A stretch of DNA of 24,121 bases from the IMG/VR virus record IMGVR_UViG_3300042486_000938, positions 1-24,121 of that record; one strand, given 5' to 3'. Under the pieces are notes generated by a model that searched no databases, was not told where the DNA came from, and saw only the letters and a list, made by a program, of their open reading frames with translations. A program made the position numbers and the translations under genes. Every line of letters starts with the position of its first letter. Positions within the stretch are counted from its first letter, which is position 1. The DNA is from a virus. Below are positions 14,237-21,126 of this stretch, piece after piece.

Positions 14237-14973
14237 TTTCTTAATACCGGTATTACTTCTTCCGCAAAAAAGTTCATTACTTCGTCCTCAATTTGCATGT
14301 CTTTTAATATGTCCTGTAATCTTGTTTCTTCATTTAAAACACTATAGAAATCATATCCAATGACATATCCACGTTTATCGGTGGTTATTACCCCCAAGAA
14401 CTCATCCTCCTCAAAGATTATTTCACCAAAGTAATTGATCTCACCGTTTTCCTCGAATTCTTCTGAGAAAGTATATACCAAAGGCATATCGAAACCATTA
14501 TATTCAAATGTTTCACCATCTCGTTTATCTATGTCATAACTAAAATCATCACTATAATCGAACTCTTCAGCATTACCCCCTTGATTTACGAACTTTTGAA
14601 ATGCTCTCATCATGGTTTGTTCTGATGGTTTTAATTCAATTCCTTCTTTCTTTTTAGTGTATAAATCTAAAATTCTATCAAAGTTTTCAGTTATTGTTTC
14701 ATGGGAATTTACACTATAAAAATATTCTTTCAATTGACCATCAAAAGTATCTTTAATCGATGAAACAACACTCAAGTATTTCTGATTGGGTGAGTCAGAA
14801 TGTGATTCAGTTATAGTTTCAACAAAAGTTTTACTCAAAACCTCATCATAAACATCAACTAAAAAATGCTCAAATATTTTATATTTGGTGGGATCAGTGT
14901 TATTTACCGCTTTCTCAACAGCTTTAATAACATCACCCATTCTTCTCGTTAACCAAAGTTGACCTTCTGTCAT
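14233..14973 (-). CDS. acidic hypothetical protein
   Basis: This gene encodes 246 residues. The N-terminal 120 residues are mostly helical. The C-terminal half is strongly acidic, with Tyr/Phe (EEFDYSDDFSYDIDKRDGE, FSEEFEENGEINYFGEI), and is predicted to form strands. No signal peptide or known motif is present. An acidic surface of this kind can mimic DNA, which is known for some phage anti-defence proteins, but that is only suggestive. It overlaps the zinc-ribbon gene by 4 nt and has a TATTTAT element 22 nt before its ATG. Confidence 0.75.
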   Translation of the reverse strand: MTEGQLWLTRRMGDVIKAVEKAVNNTDPTKYKIFEHFLVDVYDEVLSKTFVETITESHSDSPNQKYLSVVSSIKDTFDGQLKEYFYSVNSHETITENFDRILDLYTKKKEGIELKPSEQTMMRAFQKFVNQGGNAEEFDYSDDFSYDIDKRDGETFEYNGFDMPLVYTFSEEFEENGEINYFGEIIFEEDEFLGVITTDKRGYVIGYDFYSVLNEETRLQDILKDMQIEDEVMNFFAEEVIPVLRK

Positions 14974-14995
14974 AATTCAATTTTTTCTTTTAATG

Positions 14996-15002
14996 ATAAA
15001 TA
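14996..15002 (-). promoter_or_regulatory. TATTTAT element upstream of the 14233-14973 gene
   Basis: The minus strand reads AAAGTATTTATCATT, with 22 A/T-rich bases to the ATG at 14973. The extended form AAAGTATTTAT matches the copy before the DHH gene. The leader here is long enough for a normal transcript start. Confidence 0.45.
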
Positions 15003-15004
15003 CT

Positions 15005-15739
15005 TTAGAAATTGATTGTCATGTAATTTTCCTCAATTTCTTCATCGTAGTTTTGGTAATGATCACCACTCACGATTTTATTTGCAAAGTCGTATGTGAA
15101 TGTTCCATTTGACCCTTCATTAATCTCCCAACCAGAATGATATAAGTCAAGTAATTCATATGTAATATCTTCAAGTCTACCATCCATATTAGTTTCACCA
15201 TTAGACGATGAAACTTCATCATTTAACCACCCACTATCACCTTCACCAGAATATGTTATTTCAGCAATGTCACCATATTTTTTTAACATCTCATCAATAA
15301 AATCTTGATTAACTAATAATTTGTCTTTTCTGTCACTTCCTTGTCGGTACCAAGGGGATGTTGTATTTACAACATTCTGAAACGTATGTTCTATTGTTGT
15401 TTCGTCGGTTTTTGTTTCATAAAAATCATACGTAACTATAATTTGTTTTTTTTGAGCATCGATCTCAAAATTTAAAGAACCATTTGCGGTTCCATAAAAA
15501 TCATTATAAAAATTATCTATATCGAAATCATTTTTTATTTCATTAAACAAATTTTCTATTGATTGAGGTAATTTACCTACCTCATATACCGAACTACCAC
15601 GATAATATGGTCCCTCCATATCGTAATCCCATTCATCGTAGCAGTTATATTTATAATTAACCCCATCTTCTAAGTTCATAGAGTTAAGTATTAAAGAAAA
15701 CTTCTTTAAATCTTTAATTTGTTCTTCAGTTAATTCCAT
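15005..15739 (-). CDS. acidic hypothetical protein
   Basis: This gene encodes 244 residues, highly acidic and Tyr-rich. It starts MELTEEQIKDLKKF and has a beta-rich middle (GSLNFEIDAQKKQIIVTYDFYE). A well-ordered C-terminal unit follows (ITYSGEGDSGWLNDEV, then LLDLYHSGWEINEGSNGTF and NYDEEIEENYMTINF). That last unit has the look of a conserved phage domain, but I cannot name it. There is no signal peptide and no metal or catalytic signature. It is flanked by short gaps that each carry a TATTTAT element, so it may be transcribed as a single gene. Confidence 0.75.
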   Translation of the reverse strand: MELTEEQIKDLKKFSLILNSMNLEDGVNYKYNCYDEWDYDMEGPYYRGSSVYEVGKLPQSIENLFNEIKNDFDIDNFYNDFYGTANGSLNFEIDAQKKQIIVTYDFYETKTDETTIEHTFQNVVNTTSPWYRQGSDRKDKLLVNQDFIDEMLKKYGDIAEITYSGEGDSGWLNDEVSSSNGETNMDGRLEDITYELLDLYHSGWEINEGSNGTFTYDFANKIVSGDHYQNYDEEIEENYMTINF

Positions 15740-15754
15740 AAAAATGTTTTATTT

Positions 15755-15761
15755 ATAAATA
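15755..15761 (-). promoter_or_regulatory. TATTTAT element within a 12-bp palindrome
   Basis: The 24-nt gap before the gene at 15005-15739 contains TATTTATAAATA (15750-15761), a perfect 12-bp palindrome. The sense copy lies 15 nt before the ATG at 15739. Because it is palindromic, it also reads TATAAATA, the T4 late promoter core, on either strand. Confidence 0.4.
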
Positions 15762-15763
15762 GT

Positions 15764-16117
15764 TTAATCTTCAAACTCTAACTTTTGACTTCTTGTGACC
15801 CAAGTAGGTCTTTCACCTGACATTAATATCTTCATCCAATCAGATGCGGATGGTATATATCCATCACAATCTTCTTTCACATGTTGTTCACCAACATAAC
15901 GAGTATAAACGGTCTTACCATCACTATTCTTAAACTCGGCACCGAACTTTTCTTGGAGTTCAAATATACCTTCGCTGTGATGTCTAAATGCTCTATGTAA
16001 GGAATGTCCATACCATCCTTTAGTCTCATCTAACCAGTTATGGATGTGTATGTAATCTTCCCATTTTCCTCCAAACTTTTTGGCTGAACTTTTTGAATGT
16101 AAAATTGGGTGTGCCAT
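15764..16117 (-). CDS. DUF6915-like His-rich protein
   Basis: This gene encodes 117 residues. The pattern MAHPILHSKSSAKKFGGKWEDY, then HNWLDETK, HRAFRHHSEGIFELQEKFG, NSDGKTVYTRYVGEQHVKED and IPSASDWM follows a small bacterial and phage family that I recognise as DUF6915. The conserved His, Asp and Glu residues suggest a metal-binding or hydrolytic site, but no reaction is established to my knowledge. Its length fits the family. It overlaps the upstream gene by one base (TAATG). Identification is from memory of the conserved block order. Confidence 0.75.
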   Translation of the reverse strand: MAHPILHSKSSAKKFGGKWEDYIHIHNWLDETKGWYGHSLHRAFRHHSEGIFELQEKFGAEFKNSDGKTVYTRYVGEQHVKEDCDGYIPSASDWMKILMSGERPTWVTRSQKLEFED

Positions 16118-16398
16118 TATTTTGTTATTTTATTTGCTGAGTTAACGAACTCTTTTATTGTTTTATTAGTTATTGAAGTTGTTTCCCTATTTTCAAATAG
16201 TTCAGGTTTTGATTCTTCAATTATATTACGTAATCTTTGTCGAAGATATTTTCTATTACCATCTATTTGATAGAACTTATCGTCAACCATTAAATGGGGT
16301 AAATTAGAATTAAATACATTAACACTTGGAAAAAACACTTGATGGTGTCTCACCATATGATAGAACAAAGTCTTATTTATTTTTATATCTTCGACCAT
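16117..16398 (-). CDS. small hypothetical protein
   Basis: This gene encodes 93 residues, mostly helical, with a His-containing segment (LFYHMVRHHQVFF) and a basic stretch (RKYLRQRLRNIIEE). No family is recognised. It is divergently oriented to the zinc-finger-repeat gene that starts at 16436, with only 37 nt between the two start codons. Its stop overlaps the start of the DUF6915-like gene, so it leads that small unit. No clear TATTTAT copy reads toward it. The nearest sense sequence is CTATTTTTAATATATG. Confidence 0.65.
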   Translation of the reverse strand: MVEDIKINKTLFYHMVRHHQVFFPSVNVFNSNLPHLMVDDKFYQIDGNRKYLRQRLRNIIEESKPELFENRETTSITNKTIKEFVNSANKITK

Positions 16399-16413
16399 AT
16401 ATTAAAAATAGAG

Positions 16414-16420
16414 TATTTAT
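16414..16420 (+). promoter_or_regulatory. TATTTAT element reading toward the only plus-strand gene
   Basis: The plus strand reads GAGTATTTATTATAAAAACAC, 15 nt before the GTG at 16436. It closely matches the minus-strand sequence before the gene at 17254-17748 (TAGTATTTATAATAAAATAC). The element therefore follows gene orientation, which supports a real function. Confidence 0.45.
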
Positions 16421-16435
16421 TATAAAAACACAATA

Positions 16436-17257
16436 GTGAAAATTACAGAAAACAAACTAAAGGTTTTTACCAAACAAATATATAACCATATTATTGATGA
16501 ATATGGTCAGCAGAGATTTGCAACACCTCAAGAAGTATACAACACGATTGTAAATTATAATGATGAAATTCTCAAATTACTGACAAGTAGAATGGATCCT
16601 GACACAAAAAGGGCAATATCATTTATGGTATATCTTTTTTCTGAAAACAAAAATCTTGATGAGATTGTTAAGTATGTTTTAGATAATTACACTTATATGG
16701 ACGTCATTCACTACGATAATTTTGAGACTAAACTTATTGAATGCTCTGAATGTAGAGGTGATGGTAATGAAACTTGTGATAAATGTGACGGAAGTGGTCA
16801 GGAATATTGTGATGTCTGTGATGGTACCGGTCTTATTAACTGTGATTATTGTGATGGGTCTGGCGAAATTGATGGTGATACATGTGATAATTGCATTGGT
16901 AGTGGTGAAATAGATTGTTATAATTGCGATGGTAATGGTAATGTTCCTTGTAATGATTGTAATGGAGAGGGTGATCTAAATTGCGCATATTGTGATGGAA
17001 ATGGTGAAGTAGAATCAGATAATAAATACTTTGATAAGTATGTTGGTATTATCACAAGCATATCACCTGATGTACGTAATTTACCTACTGACACAATATT
17101 AACAGATGATCAAGCCGACACACTTTTAGATTCAAAAATGATTGGTCGCCTTGATCTTGAGGACAGTCAAGTTGACGAATACGAACCTATGGCATTTAAA
17201 GGTGATGGATCCGGTACGGATATGTGGGTTATCGAATATAAGGAAGCAAGTTTCTAA
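16436..17257 (+). CDS. DnaJ-type zinc-finger repeat protein without J domain
   Basis: This gene encodes 273 residues from a GTG start. A stop lies in frame just upstream and the next ATG is 52 codons in, so GTG is the only sensible start. Residues 103-190 hold eight CxxCxGxG units (starting at C103, 114, 125, 136, 150, 161, 172 and 183), spaced 11 residues apart except one gap of 14. DnaJ has four such units binding two zinc ions, so this protein could bind four. No J domain (HPD) is present. Flanking regions are a helical N-terminal 100 residues and an acidic C-terminus. It may act as a holdase, redox or assembly factor. It is the only plus-strand gene, and its stop overlaps that of the convergent gene. 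Confidence 0.85.
   Translation: MKITENKLKVFTKQIYNHIIDEYGQQRFATPQEVYNTIVNYNDEILKLLTSRMDPDTKRAISFMVYLFSENKNLDEIVKYVLDNYTYMDVIHYDNFETKLIECSECRGDGNETCDKCDGSGQEYCDVCDGTGLINCDYCDGSGEIDGDTCDNCIGSGEIDCYNCDGNGNVPCNDCNGEGDLNCAYCDGNGEVESDNKYFDKYVGIITSISPDVRNLPTDTILTDDQADTLLDSKMIGRLDLEDSQVDEYEPMAFKGDGSGTDMWVIEYKEASF
16742..17005 (+). repeat. tandem 33-bp coding repeats encoding zinc-finger units
   Basis: Eight imperfect repeats, mostly 33 bp, each encode one CxxCxGxG unit with the core TGTGAT...GATGG. One copy is followed by a 9-bp longer spacer. The repeats are diverged at third positions, so the array is old or under protein-level selection and is not a recent expansion. Confidence 0.8.
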
Positions 17258-17748
17258 CTTAGGAACTTCAACTTATACATCGTAGAGTAAATTAACTCCT
17301 GAACAGTATCAATTTGATTTTGGATGTAACTATCTTCTACTGATTCTCTATTTTCTTCAATAGTATTTAATAGTTGTGTAAAGTATGACAACACTTGTTT
17401 CTTATTTTTGTAAGATACCATTTTAAAACTTTTATAGTTTTTCATCAAACCATATTTACCTTGATAAGATTCTACTAAACCGTCTGTAAGTGCATCAATA
17501 CCTTCATAAAATCCCTGTAATGCTTTGTGTTCCGCATATGACTTAGTACCTAAATGAAATACGTGTGCTTGTGTTTGGGAATGTAATAACTGACAAATCA
17601 TTACACAAAAATCATCATTTGTAGATCCCTCTTCAGTTTCATTTTCTTCAGAAGTATCTTCAGTATCTTGATCTTTATCTTCTTCTTGTTCTAAAAGATT
17701 TCTCTTTTTTAATTCTTCGATCAATTCTGCTCTCAAATCACTTTTCAT
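17254..17748 (-). CDS. DUF5856-like (ferritin-like) phage protein
   Basis: This gene encodes 164 residues. An acidic, disordered stretch (residues 20-42, EEDKDQDTEDTSEENETEE) follows a short N-terminal helix. Residues about 45-160 are helical and contain LLHSQTQAHVFHLGTKSYAEHKALQGFYEGIDAL and LVESYQGKYG. These fit the phage family DUF5856, distantly like Dps/ferritin four-helix bundles (HLGTKSYAEHKA is the segment aligned with the ferroxidase-like His/Glu helix). The biochemical role is not established. The stop TAG shares two bases with the stop of the convergent plus-strand gene. The family name is from memory. Confidence 0.75.
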   Translation of the reverse strand: MKSDLRAELIEELKKRNLLEQEEDKDQDTEDTSEENETEEGSTNDDFCVMICQLLHSQTQAHVFHLGTKSYAEHKALQGFYEGIDALTDGLVESYQGKYGLMKNYKSFKMVSYKNKKQVLSYFTQLLNTIEENRESVEDSYIQNQIDTVQELIYSTMYKLKFLS

Positions 17749-17762
17749 ATTTGTATTTTATT

Positions 17763-17769
17763 ATAAATA
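17763..17769 (-). promoter_or_regulatory. TATTTAT element upstream of the DUF5856-like gene
   Basis: The minus strand reads TAGTATTTATAATAAAATAC, 14 nt before the ATG at 17748, within a 32-nt gap. It is the closest relative of the plus-strand copy at 16414-16420. Confidence 0.45.
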
Positions 17770-17780
17770 CTATGAACTAC

Positions 17781-18278
17781 TTATTTATTTATTAAATCTT
17801 TATCGGCGATTATAATTAGATCTTCACCAAAGAAAGGATCAATCTTTTTAATCTCACTTTTAATTTCAGGATAATCAATCCAAACTTTAACACCTTCATT
17901 CTCGGGACTATAGTCATTATCAACCAAGTATTGCACCACAGAATCTTCCTCTAATGTTATAAAACCGTGAGCAAAGTATCTTGGTACATACACCTCATCA
18001 CCCTCGTTCATTTCAAAAAAGAATACTTTATTGTAGTCCTCCGATACGGTTCTCATATCAATCACAAAGTCCAATATCTTACCTGAGATCACTTTAATTA
18101 ACTTGGCTTGAGCATACTCATTCTTTTGGAAGTGTAGTCCCCGTAAGGTATATTTACGGGGATTTACACTGATGTTACTCTGAACCCAGTTCTTATCAAG
18201 TTTATCTAACATTAAAGGACTGAATGCCCCTCGTTTGTCTCTGAATACTTTGTTCTCAATAAAACGTGCCTTTTCCAT
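17781..18278 (-). CDS. rfbC: dTDP-4-dehydrorhamnose 3,5-epimerase family (RmlC-like)
   Basis: This gene encodes 165 residues of the RmlC cupin family. RDKRGAFSPL, NPRKYTLRGLHFQKNEYAQAKLIKV (with the catalytic-base His, H49), GDEVYVPRYFAHGF, then DYSPENEGVKVW and the C-terminal IIADKD match the family blocks in order. RmlC epimerises C3 and C5 of dTDP-4-keto-6-deoxyglucose on the way to dTDP-rhamnose, and relatives make other deoxysugars. The protein is slightly short (most have 180-190). No rmlA, rmlB or rmlD gene is in the window, so it would work on host intermediates or with genes elsewhere in the genome. It joins the metallophosphoesterase gene by TAATG. A strong hairpin lies inside the coding sequence (18132-18169). 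Confidence 0.88.
   Translation of the reverse strand: MEKARFIENKVFRDKRGAFSPLMLDKLDKNWVQSNISVNPRKYTLRGLHFQKNEYAQAKLIKVISGKILDFVIDMRTVSEDYNKVFFFEMNEGDEVYVPRYFAHGFITLEEDSVVQYLVDNDYSPENEGVKVWIDYPEIKSEIKKIDPFFGEDLIIIADKDLINK
18132..18169. other. strong inverted repeat inside the epimerase gene
   Basis: The arms CCCCGTAA (18139-18146) and TTACGGGG (18154-18161) pair perfectly around a 7-nt loop and extend by T-A. After a 1x2 internal loop the stem continues with GTGTA/TACAC. About 14 bp pair in total. No T run follows on either strand, so it is not an intrinsic terminator. It encodes the conserved NPRKYTLRGLHF block, so protein constraint may explain part of it. Confidence 0.7.
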
Positions 18279-18970
18279 TATAAAAATTTAATTTCATTTG
18301 TTATTGGGTTCCAGTCAATATTCCAGGGTGTGTGTGAATAAAGATATCGTTCGTTCAACACAGCGGCATTAAAGTAATGAGTGTGACCATCGTAGTAGTG
18401 CCCATAACCAGTATGGATGTGTCCACAGATATGAATCTTTGGTTTAATTTGTTTGATTCTCTCGGCTAGTAACTCACATCCAAGATGAACGTTTCGGTTT
18501 CCTTCAACATCATCTAATATACCCCAAGCCGGACCATGAGTAATCAAGATGTCAATATCTTCAGGTATCATATCCCATACCGCTTTCAACTCTTCACCGT
18601 TTCGTGGTAAATTGAATGCCCAATTATAGAACTCAGGTTGCCAGGGACTACCCCAAATTTTAACGGTTTGTGTATCACCATCTCCAACATTAACCCAATC
18701 ATCTTGGAGATATGTAATGGTATCGTATTGACCGATAATCTCTTTTACTTTATCAACATTGTTTTGGAAACCCCAATCGTGATTACCCGCAATGAATACT
18801 TTATGGTGGTAGTTGTTTAAACCATTATACCACTTCGCAAACTCGGTAATTTCGTGTTCATATCCCATAGAAGAGAGGTCACCGGCATGTAATAATAAAT
18901 CACCACCAAGAAGGTCATCTGTAACCTTTTTGTGTTTAGTGTGAGTATCAGATATTATAGTTATTTTCAT
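18278..18970 (-). CDS. calcineurin-like metallophosphoesterase
   Basis: This gene encodes 230 residues with all metallophosphoesterase motifs: ISDTH (7-10 region), AGDL (about 29-32), AGNHDWG (61-67), ITHGP, and CGHIHTGYGH near residue 182. These bind a di-metal centre (Mn, Fe or Zn) that hydrolyses phosphate mono- or diesters. The form is closest to the UPF0046/MPPED-like subgroup, in which the HGP block is followed by a short insertion and GHIH. The substrate is unknown, and cyclic nucleotides are plausible for this subgroup. It overlaps the upstream gene by 4 nt and the epimerase gene by 1 nt. It is cytoplasmic, with no signal peptide. Confidence 0.88.
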   Translation of the reverse strand: MKITIISDTHTKHKKVTDDLLGGDLLLHAGDLSSMGYEHEITEFAKWYNGLNNYHHKVFIAGNHDWGFQNNVDKVKEIIGQYDTITYLQDDWVNVGDGDTQTVKIWGSPWQPEFYNWAFNLPRNGEELKAVWDMIPEDIDILITHGPAWGILDDVEGNRNVHLGCELLAERIKQIKPKIHICGHIHTGYGHYYDGHTHYFNAAVLNERYLYSHTPWNIDWNPITNEIKFL

Positions 18971-19182
18971 AGTCGTATTTTTTTACTTTCAAATGTAGAT
19001 TCAAACCGATACATGTAATTTATCATTTCCATTTTAGGAACTTGTTTGTTCCACTTCTTCTTGAAGTTCTCAAACAAAGTTCTTGCGGTTAATAATTGTT
19101 GGTAATTCTGACATGAACTAACAACCTTAGAAATGTACTGAAAATCTTTCTCGTATACCATAATTAATTTATTTTTATCCAT
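18967..19182 (-). CDS. small hypothetical protein
   Basis: This gene encodes 71 residues if started at the ATG at 19182, which overlaps the upstream gene by 19 nt. A second ATG at 19161 follows that gene's stop after two bases and would give 64 residues (MVYEKDFQYISKVV). The second fits the junction style of the region equally well. The product is helical and basic (LFENFKKKWNKQVPKMEM) with no recognised family. It overlaps the metallophosphoesterase gene by 4 nt (ATGA). Confidence 0.65.
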   Translation of the reverse strand: MDKNKLIMVYEKDFQYISKVVSSCQNYQQLLTARTLFENFKKKWNKQVPKMEMINYMYRFESTFESKKIRL

Positions 19183-19541
19183 TTGTTATCGTGGTTGTAC
19201 TTGAATGATCCGATATGTTCTCGGTTCCATTCATTTGGTTGTATCAAAGATAAGAAAATATTTCCATCTGTACCATAATATAAGTGATAAATTTTTCCAA
19301 TTACAGGTTCAAAACTAAATTTTGCTTTGTAGACCAGGTCGTTCCATCTGTATTCCTCAATCAGTTTTTCATATTCTTTTTTGAGTTCTTCAAACTTGTC
19401 CTCAAATTGTTGATTGACATGGGTTATTCTTGAACTCTTCCAAAACTGAATATCGTTCACAACAATTGCTGGTGCCCCAACATTTGATCCGTAAGGTAGT
19501 AAACCGGGGTTATCAGCAACATTGTCGGGTTTCTTATCCAT
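19164..19541 (-). CDS. DUF2452-like protein
   Basis: This gene encodes 125 residues. NPGLLPYGSNVGAPAI near the start, a central coiled coil (FEDKFEELKKEYEKLIEEY), then FSFEPVIGKIYHLYYGTDGNIFLSLIQPNEWNREHIGSFKY match the block order of the DUF2452 family (LPY...VG...I, F.P..G..Y.LY, LS.I.P.EW). The function of that family is not known. The length fits. It forms a TAATG junction with the upstream coiled-coil gene. The family assignment is from memory of the pattern. Confidence 0.78.
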   Translation of the reverse strand: MDKKPDNVADNPGLLPYGSNVGAPAIVVNDIQFWKSSRITHVNQQFEDKFEELKKEYEKLIEEYRWNDLVYKAKFSFEPVIGKIYHLYYGTDGNIFLSLIQPNEWNREHIGSFKYNHDNKWIKIN

Positions 19542-19864
19542 TATAAAGTATTGATCTTATCGTTAATCTTCTTGATTAGAGTTTCGTCTGTAATTTGATT
19601 ACTTGAAAGTATTTCATTTAATAACTTTTCGGTTTCCAACTTACCTTTTATTTTAACTCTATGTGTTGCAATAAGTTCTACCTCATATAACCTATAAGCA
19701 ACCTCATCAACTTTTTTTAACTTGTTGATGTATTTTTCAATTCGTTGATCTATCTTTCGTTTCCTTTCTATATTGGTTATGGTTGGGATTGCTTTATACA
19801 ATTCATCCAAACGACCTTTGAGGTATTGGATCTCACCGAATTTAAGTATTTCTTGTTCTGTCAT
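19541..19864 (-). CDS. small coiled-coil hypothetical protein
   Basis: I start this at the ATG at 19864, one base after the upstream stop, and not at the TTG codon at 19873. The product is MTEQEILKFGEIQYLKGRLDEL and onward, 107 residues. It is almost entirely helical with heptad-like Leu/Ile spacing and many Lys/Glu (IERKRKIDQRIEKYINKLKK), as in a dimeric coiled coil. No family is recognised. It is coupled with the DUF2452-like gene downstream (TAATG). Confidence 0.72.
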   Translation of the reverse strand: MTEQEILKFGEIQYLKGRLDELYKAIPTITNIERKRKIDQRIEKYINKLKKVDEVAYRLYEVELIATHRVKIKGKLETEKLLNEILSSNQITDETLIKKINDKINTL

Positions 19865-19865
19865 A

Positions 19866-20195
19866 TTAATCAAGTTTGGGTTCTAAAGTATCTTCAACAA
19901 TTAATGTTTGATCTGGTATGTCTAATATGTAAGGACTTGGGTGTTGTCCTTTATGGATTGGGTTTTTACAATTACCTTTATGTGAACCCCAAATACTTTT
20001 ACCATATCCTACTTTAATGTATTCACACCCTTCATAGGTGTATTCAACCACCTTTTGGTAATAATTTTCGCTATCTTTAGAAAGTTCAATTGGTTCTTGG
20101 GATGATTGTTCATCATTGGTTTGTCTATCACATGAAAGTGCTATTGTTATAAGAATCAATAGTAAGACAAAAATGTGCGCTACATAATTTTTCAT
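19866..20195 (-). CDS. small lipoprotein
   Basis: This gene encodes 109 residues. The hydrophobic N-terminus ends in a lipobox (ITIALSC, Cys22), so it should be a diacylated lipoprotein. The residues after Cys (DRQTNDEQ) are acidic and polar, a little like Bacteroidota lipoprotein export signals that lead to the outer surface. The mature part has YTYEGCEYIKVGYG...HKGNCKNPIHKGQH, a Cys/His-containing block that may form a disulfide or bind metal. It starts a new unit after a 35-nt gap (20196-20230) that holds CATTTATTTTTAATTTATG but no exact TATTTAT. Confidence 0.75.
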   Translation of the reverse strand: MKNYVAHIFVLLLILITIALSCDRQTNDEQSSQEPIELSKDSENYYQKVVEYTYEGCEYIKVGYGKSIWGSHKGNCKNPIHKGQHPSPYILDIPDQTLIVEDTLEPKLD

Positions 20196-20230
20196 AAATT
20201 AAAAATAAATGATTTGTGTTGTTAAATCAA

Positions 20231-20677
20231 CTATGGTTTTGAATAATAATTGATTTTGTTTTGAGCATTTTCTATTAACCACTGATCAACATTTGGTACC
20301 TTCAATAAAAAATCTAATTCATACGAATAAGCCCAACATTCTTCTTGGTTTGGATCCATGTTTCTCCCATATAATAATAAGTGATAACTCTCATGAATTA
20401 GGATGGCACATATGTTATATATGTTACCGAAGTTCATCTCTTTGGTTGGGATAAGGATTGTTTGTGGTGGTTCTGTGGTGGCAAAAGTATTATTCCAATA
20501 ACCAATCTTATTACAAACAGCAATAAGGTTATTATATTTTATGGTATCGTATTTTTGAATCGTATCTAATGCCTGTTGGACTTTACCTTTCCATCCATCC
20601 CCAACATCCGCAATCTGAACCTGAGTGAAAGAATAAGAATATAACATTAACGATATCAAAAGTTGCCATATTTTCAT
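20231..20677 (-). CDS. secreted zincin-like protein (HExxH)
   Basis: This gene encodes 148 residues. It begins MKIWQLLISLMLYSYSFTQ, a signal peptide. ICAILIHESYHLLLYG contains HExxH (H95-E96-S97-Y98-H99), and the downstream NQEECWAYSYELDFLL offers the third ligand Glu (E112, E113 or E120), as in gluzincin-type peptidases. The protein is small, so it may be a minimal metallopeptidase or a degenerate binding protein. It would act in the periplasm or outside the cell. It overlaps the upstream secreted-protein gene by 4 nt (ATGA). Confidence 0.72.
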   Translation of the reverse strand: MKIWQLLISLMLYSYSFTQVQIADVGDGWKGKVQQALDTIQKYDTIKYNNLIAVCNKIGYWNNTFATTEPPQTILIPTKEMNFGNIYNICAILIHESYHLLLYGRNMDPNQEECWAYSYELDFLLKVPNVDQWLIENAQNKINYYSKP

Positions 20678-21126
20678 ATTTTGATAATCGCTTCGTGAAT
20701 TGCCTTCTTTAATGCCGACGATACCGTCATCTTTTCAAACGGCATCATTCCCTCTCTTACTTCAATCATCATCGCTCTTACTTCTGTTGACGACTCACCA
20801 ATTCCCTCATAACACTTCCCATCATAATGTATTCTAACACCAACCTGAGTTAGAGATTCTGTTCTCTCAACACCAACAACTCTGATCGTTGTCTTTGGAA
20901 GTCCGAAGTAAAACACTTCAACATCCATGTCTTTCCCATCATCAGACAGACAGAACTTTTCGGATAATTCTTCTTCAACAATTTGTTTAATACCAAATCT
21001 GATGTCTCTGTTTCCAAGTTCTCTTAACTTCGCCGTGTTGTATACAGAATCCACATAAACACATTGTTGTGCTGTTACAATGTTACCAACTAGTAACATA
21101 CCAAGTAGTAAGATTATATTTCTCAT
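20674..21126 (-). CDS. secreted hypothetical protein
   Basis: This gene encodes 150 residues with a signal peptide (MRNIILLLGMLLVGNIVTAQ). The mature part is alpha/beta: a helix (FGIKQIVEEELSEKF), strands (DVEVFYFGLPKTTIRVVGVE and VGVRIHYDGKCYEGIGESS), then a C-terminal helix (VSSALKKAIHEAII). The fold recalls small periplasmic domains of secretion or cell-wall accessory lipoproteins, but I cannot name a family. It overlaps both neighbours by 4 nt, so it is made together with the secreted nuclease and the zincin-like protein. Confidence 0.75.
   Translation of the reverse strand: MRNIILLLGMLLVGNIVTAQQCVYVDSVYNTAKLRELGNRDIRFGIKQIVEEELSEKFCLSDDGKDMDVEVFYFGLPKTTIRVVGVERTESLTQVGVRIHYDGKCYEGIGESSTEVRAMMIEVREGMMPFEKMTVSSALKKAIHEAIIKI

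Noticed and set aside
15750-15761. T4-type late promoter TATAAATA
   Set aside because: It is present only because the site is palindromic. Other gaps carry the sense sequence TATTTAT, so I do not call canonical T4 late promoters.
16742-17005. Regular repeats that could suggest a CRISPR array
   Set aside because: The repeats are in frame, imperfect and encode CxxCxGxG units. There are no unique spacers between identical repeats.
18132-18169. Intrinsic terminator within the epimerase gene
   Set aside because: The stem is strong, but no T run follows on either strand and it lies in the middle of a coding region.
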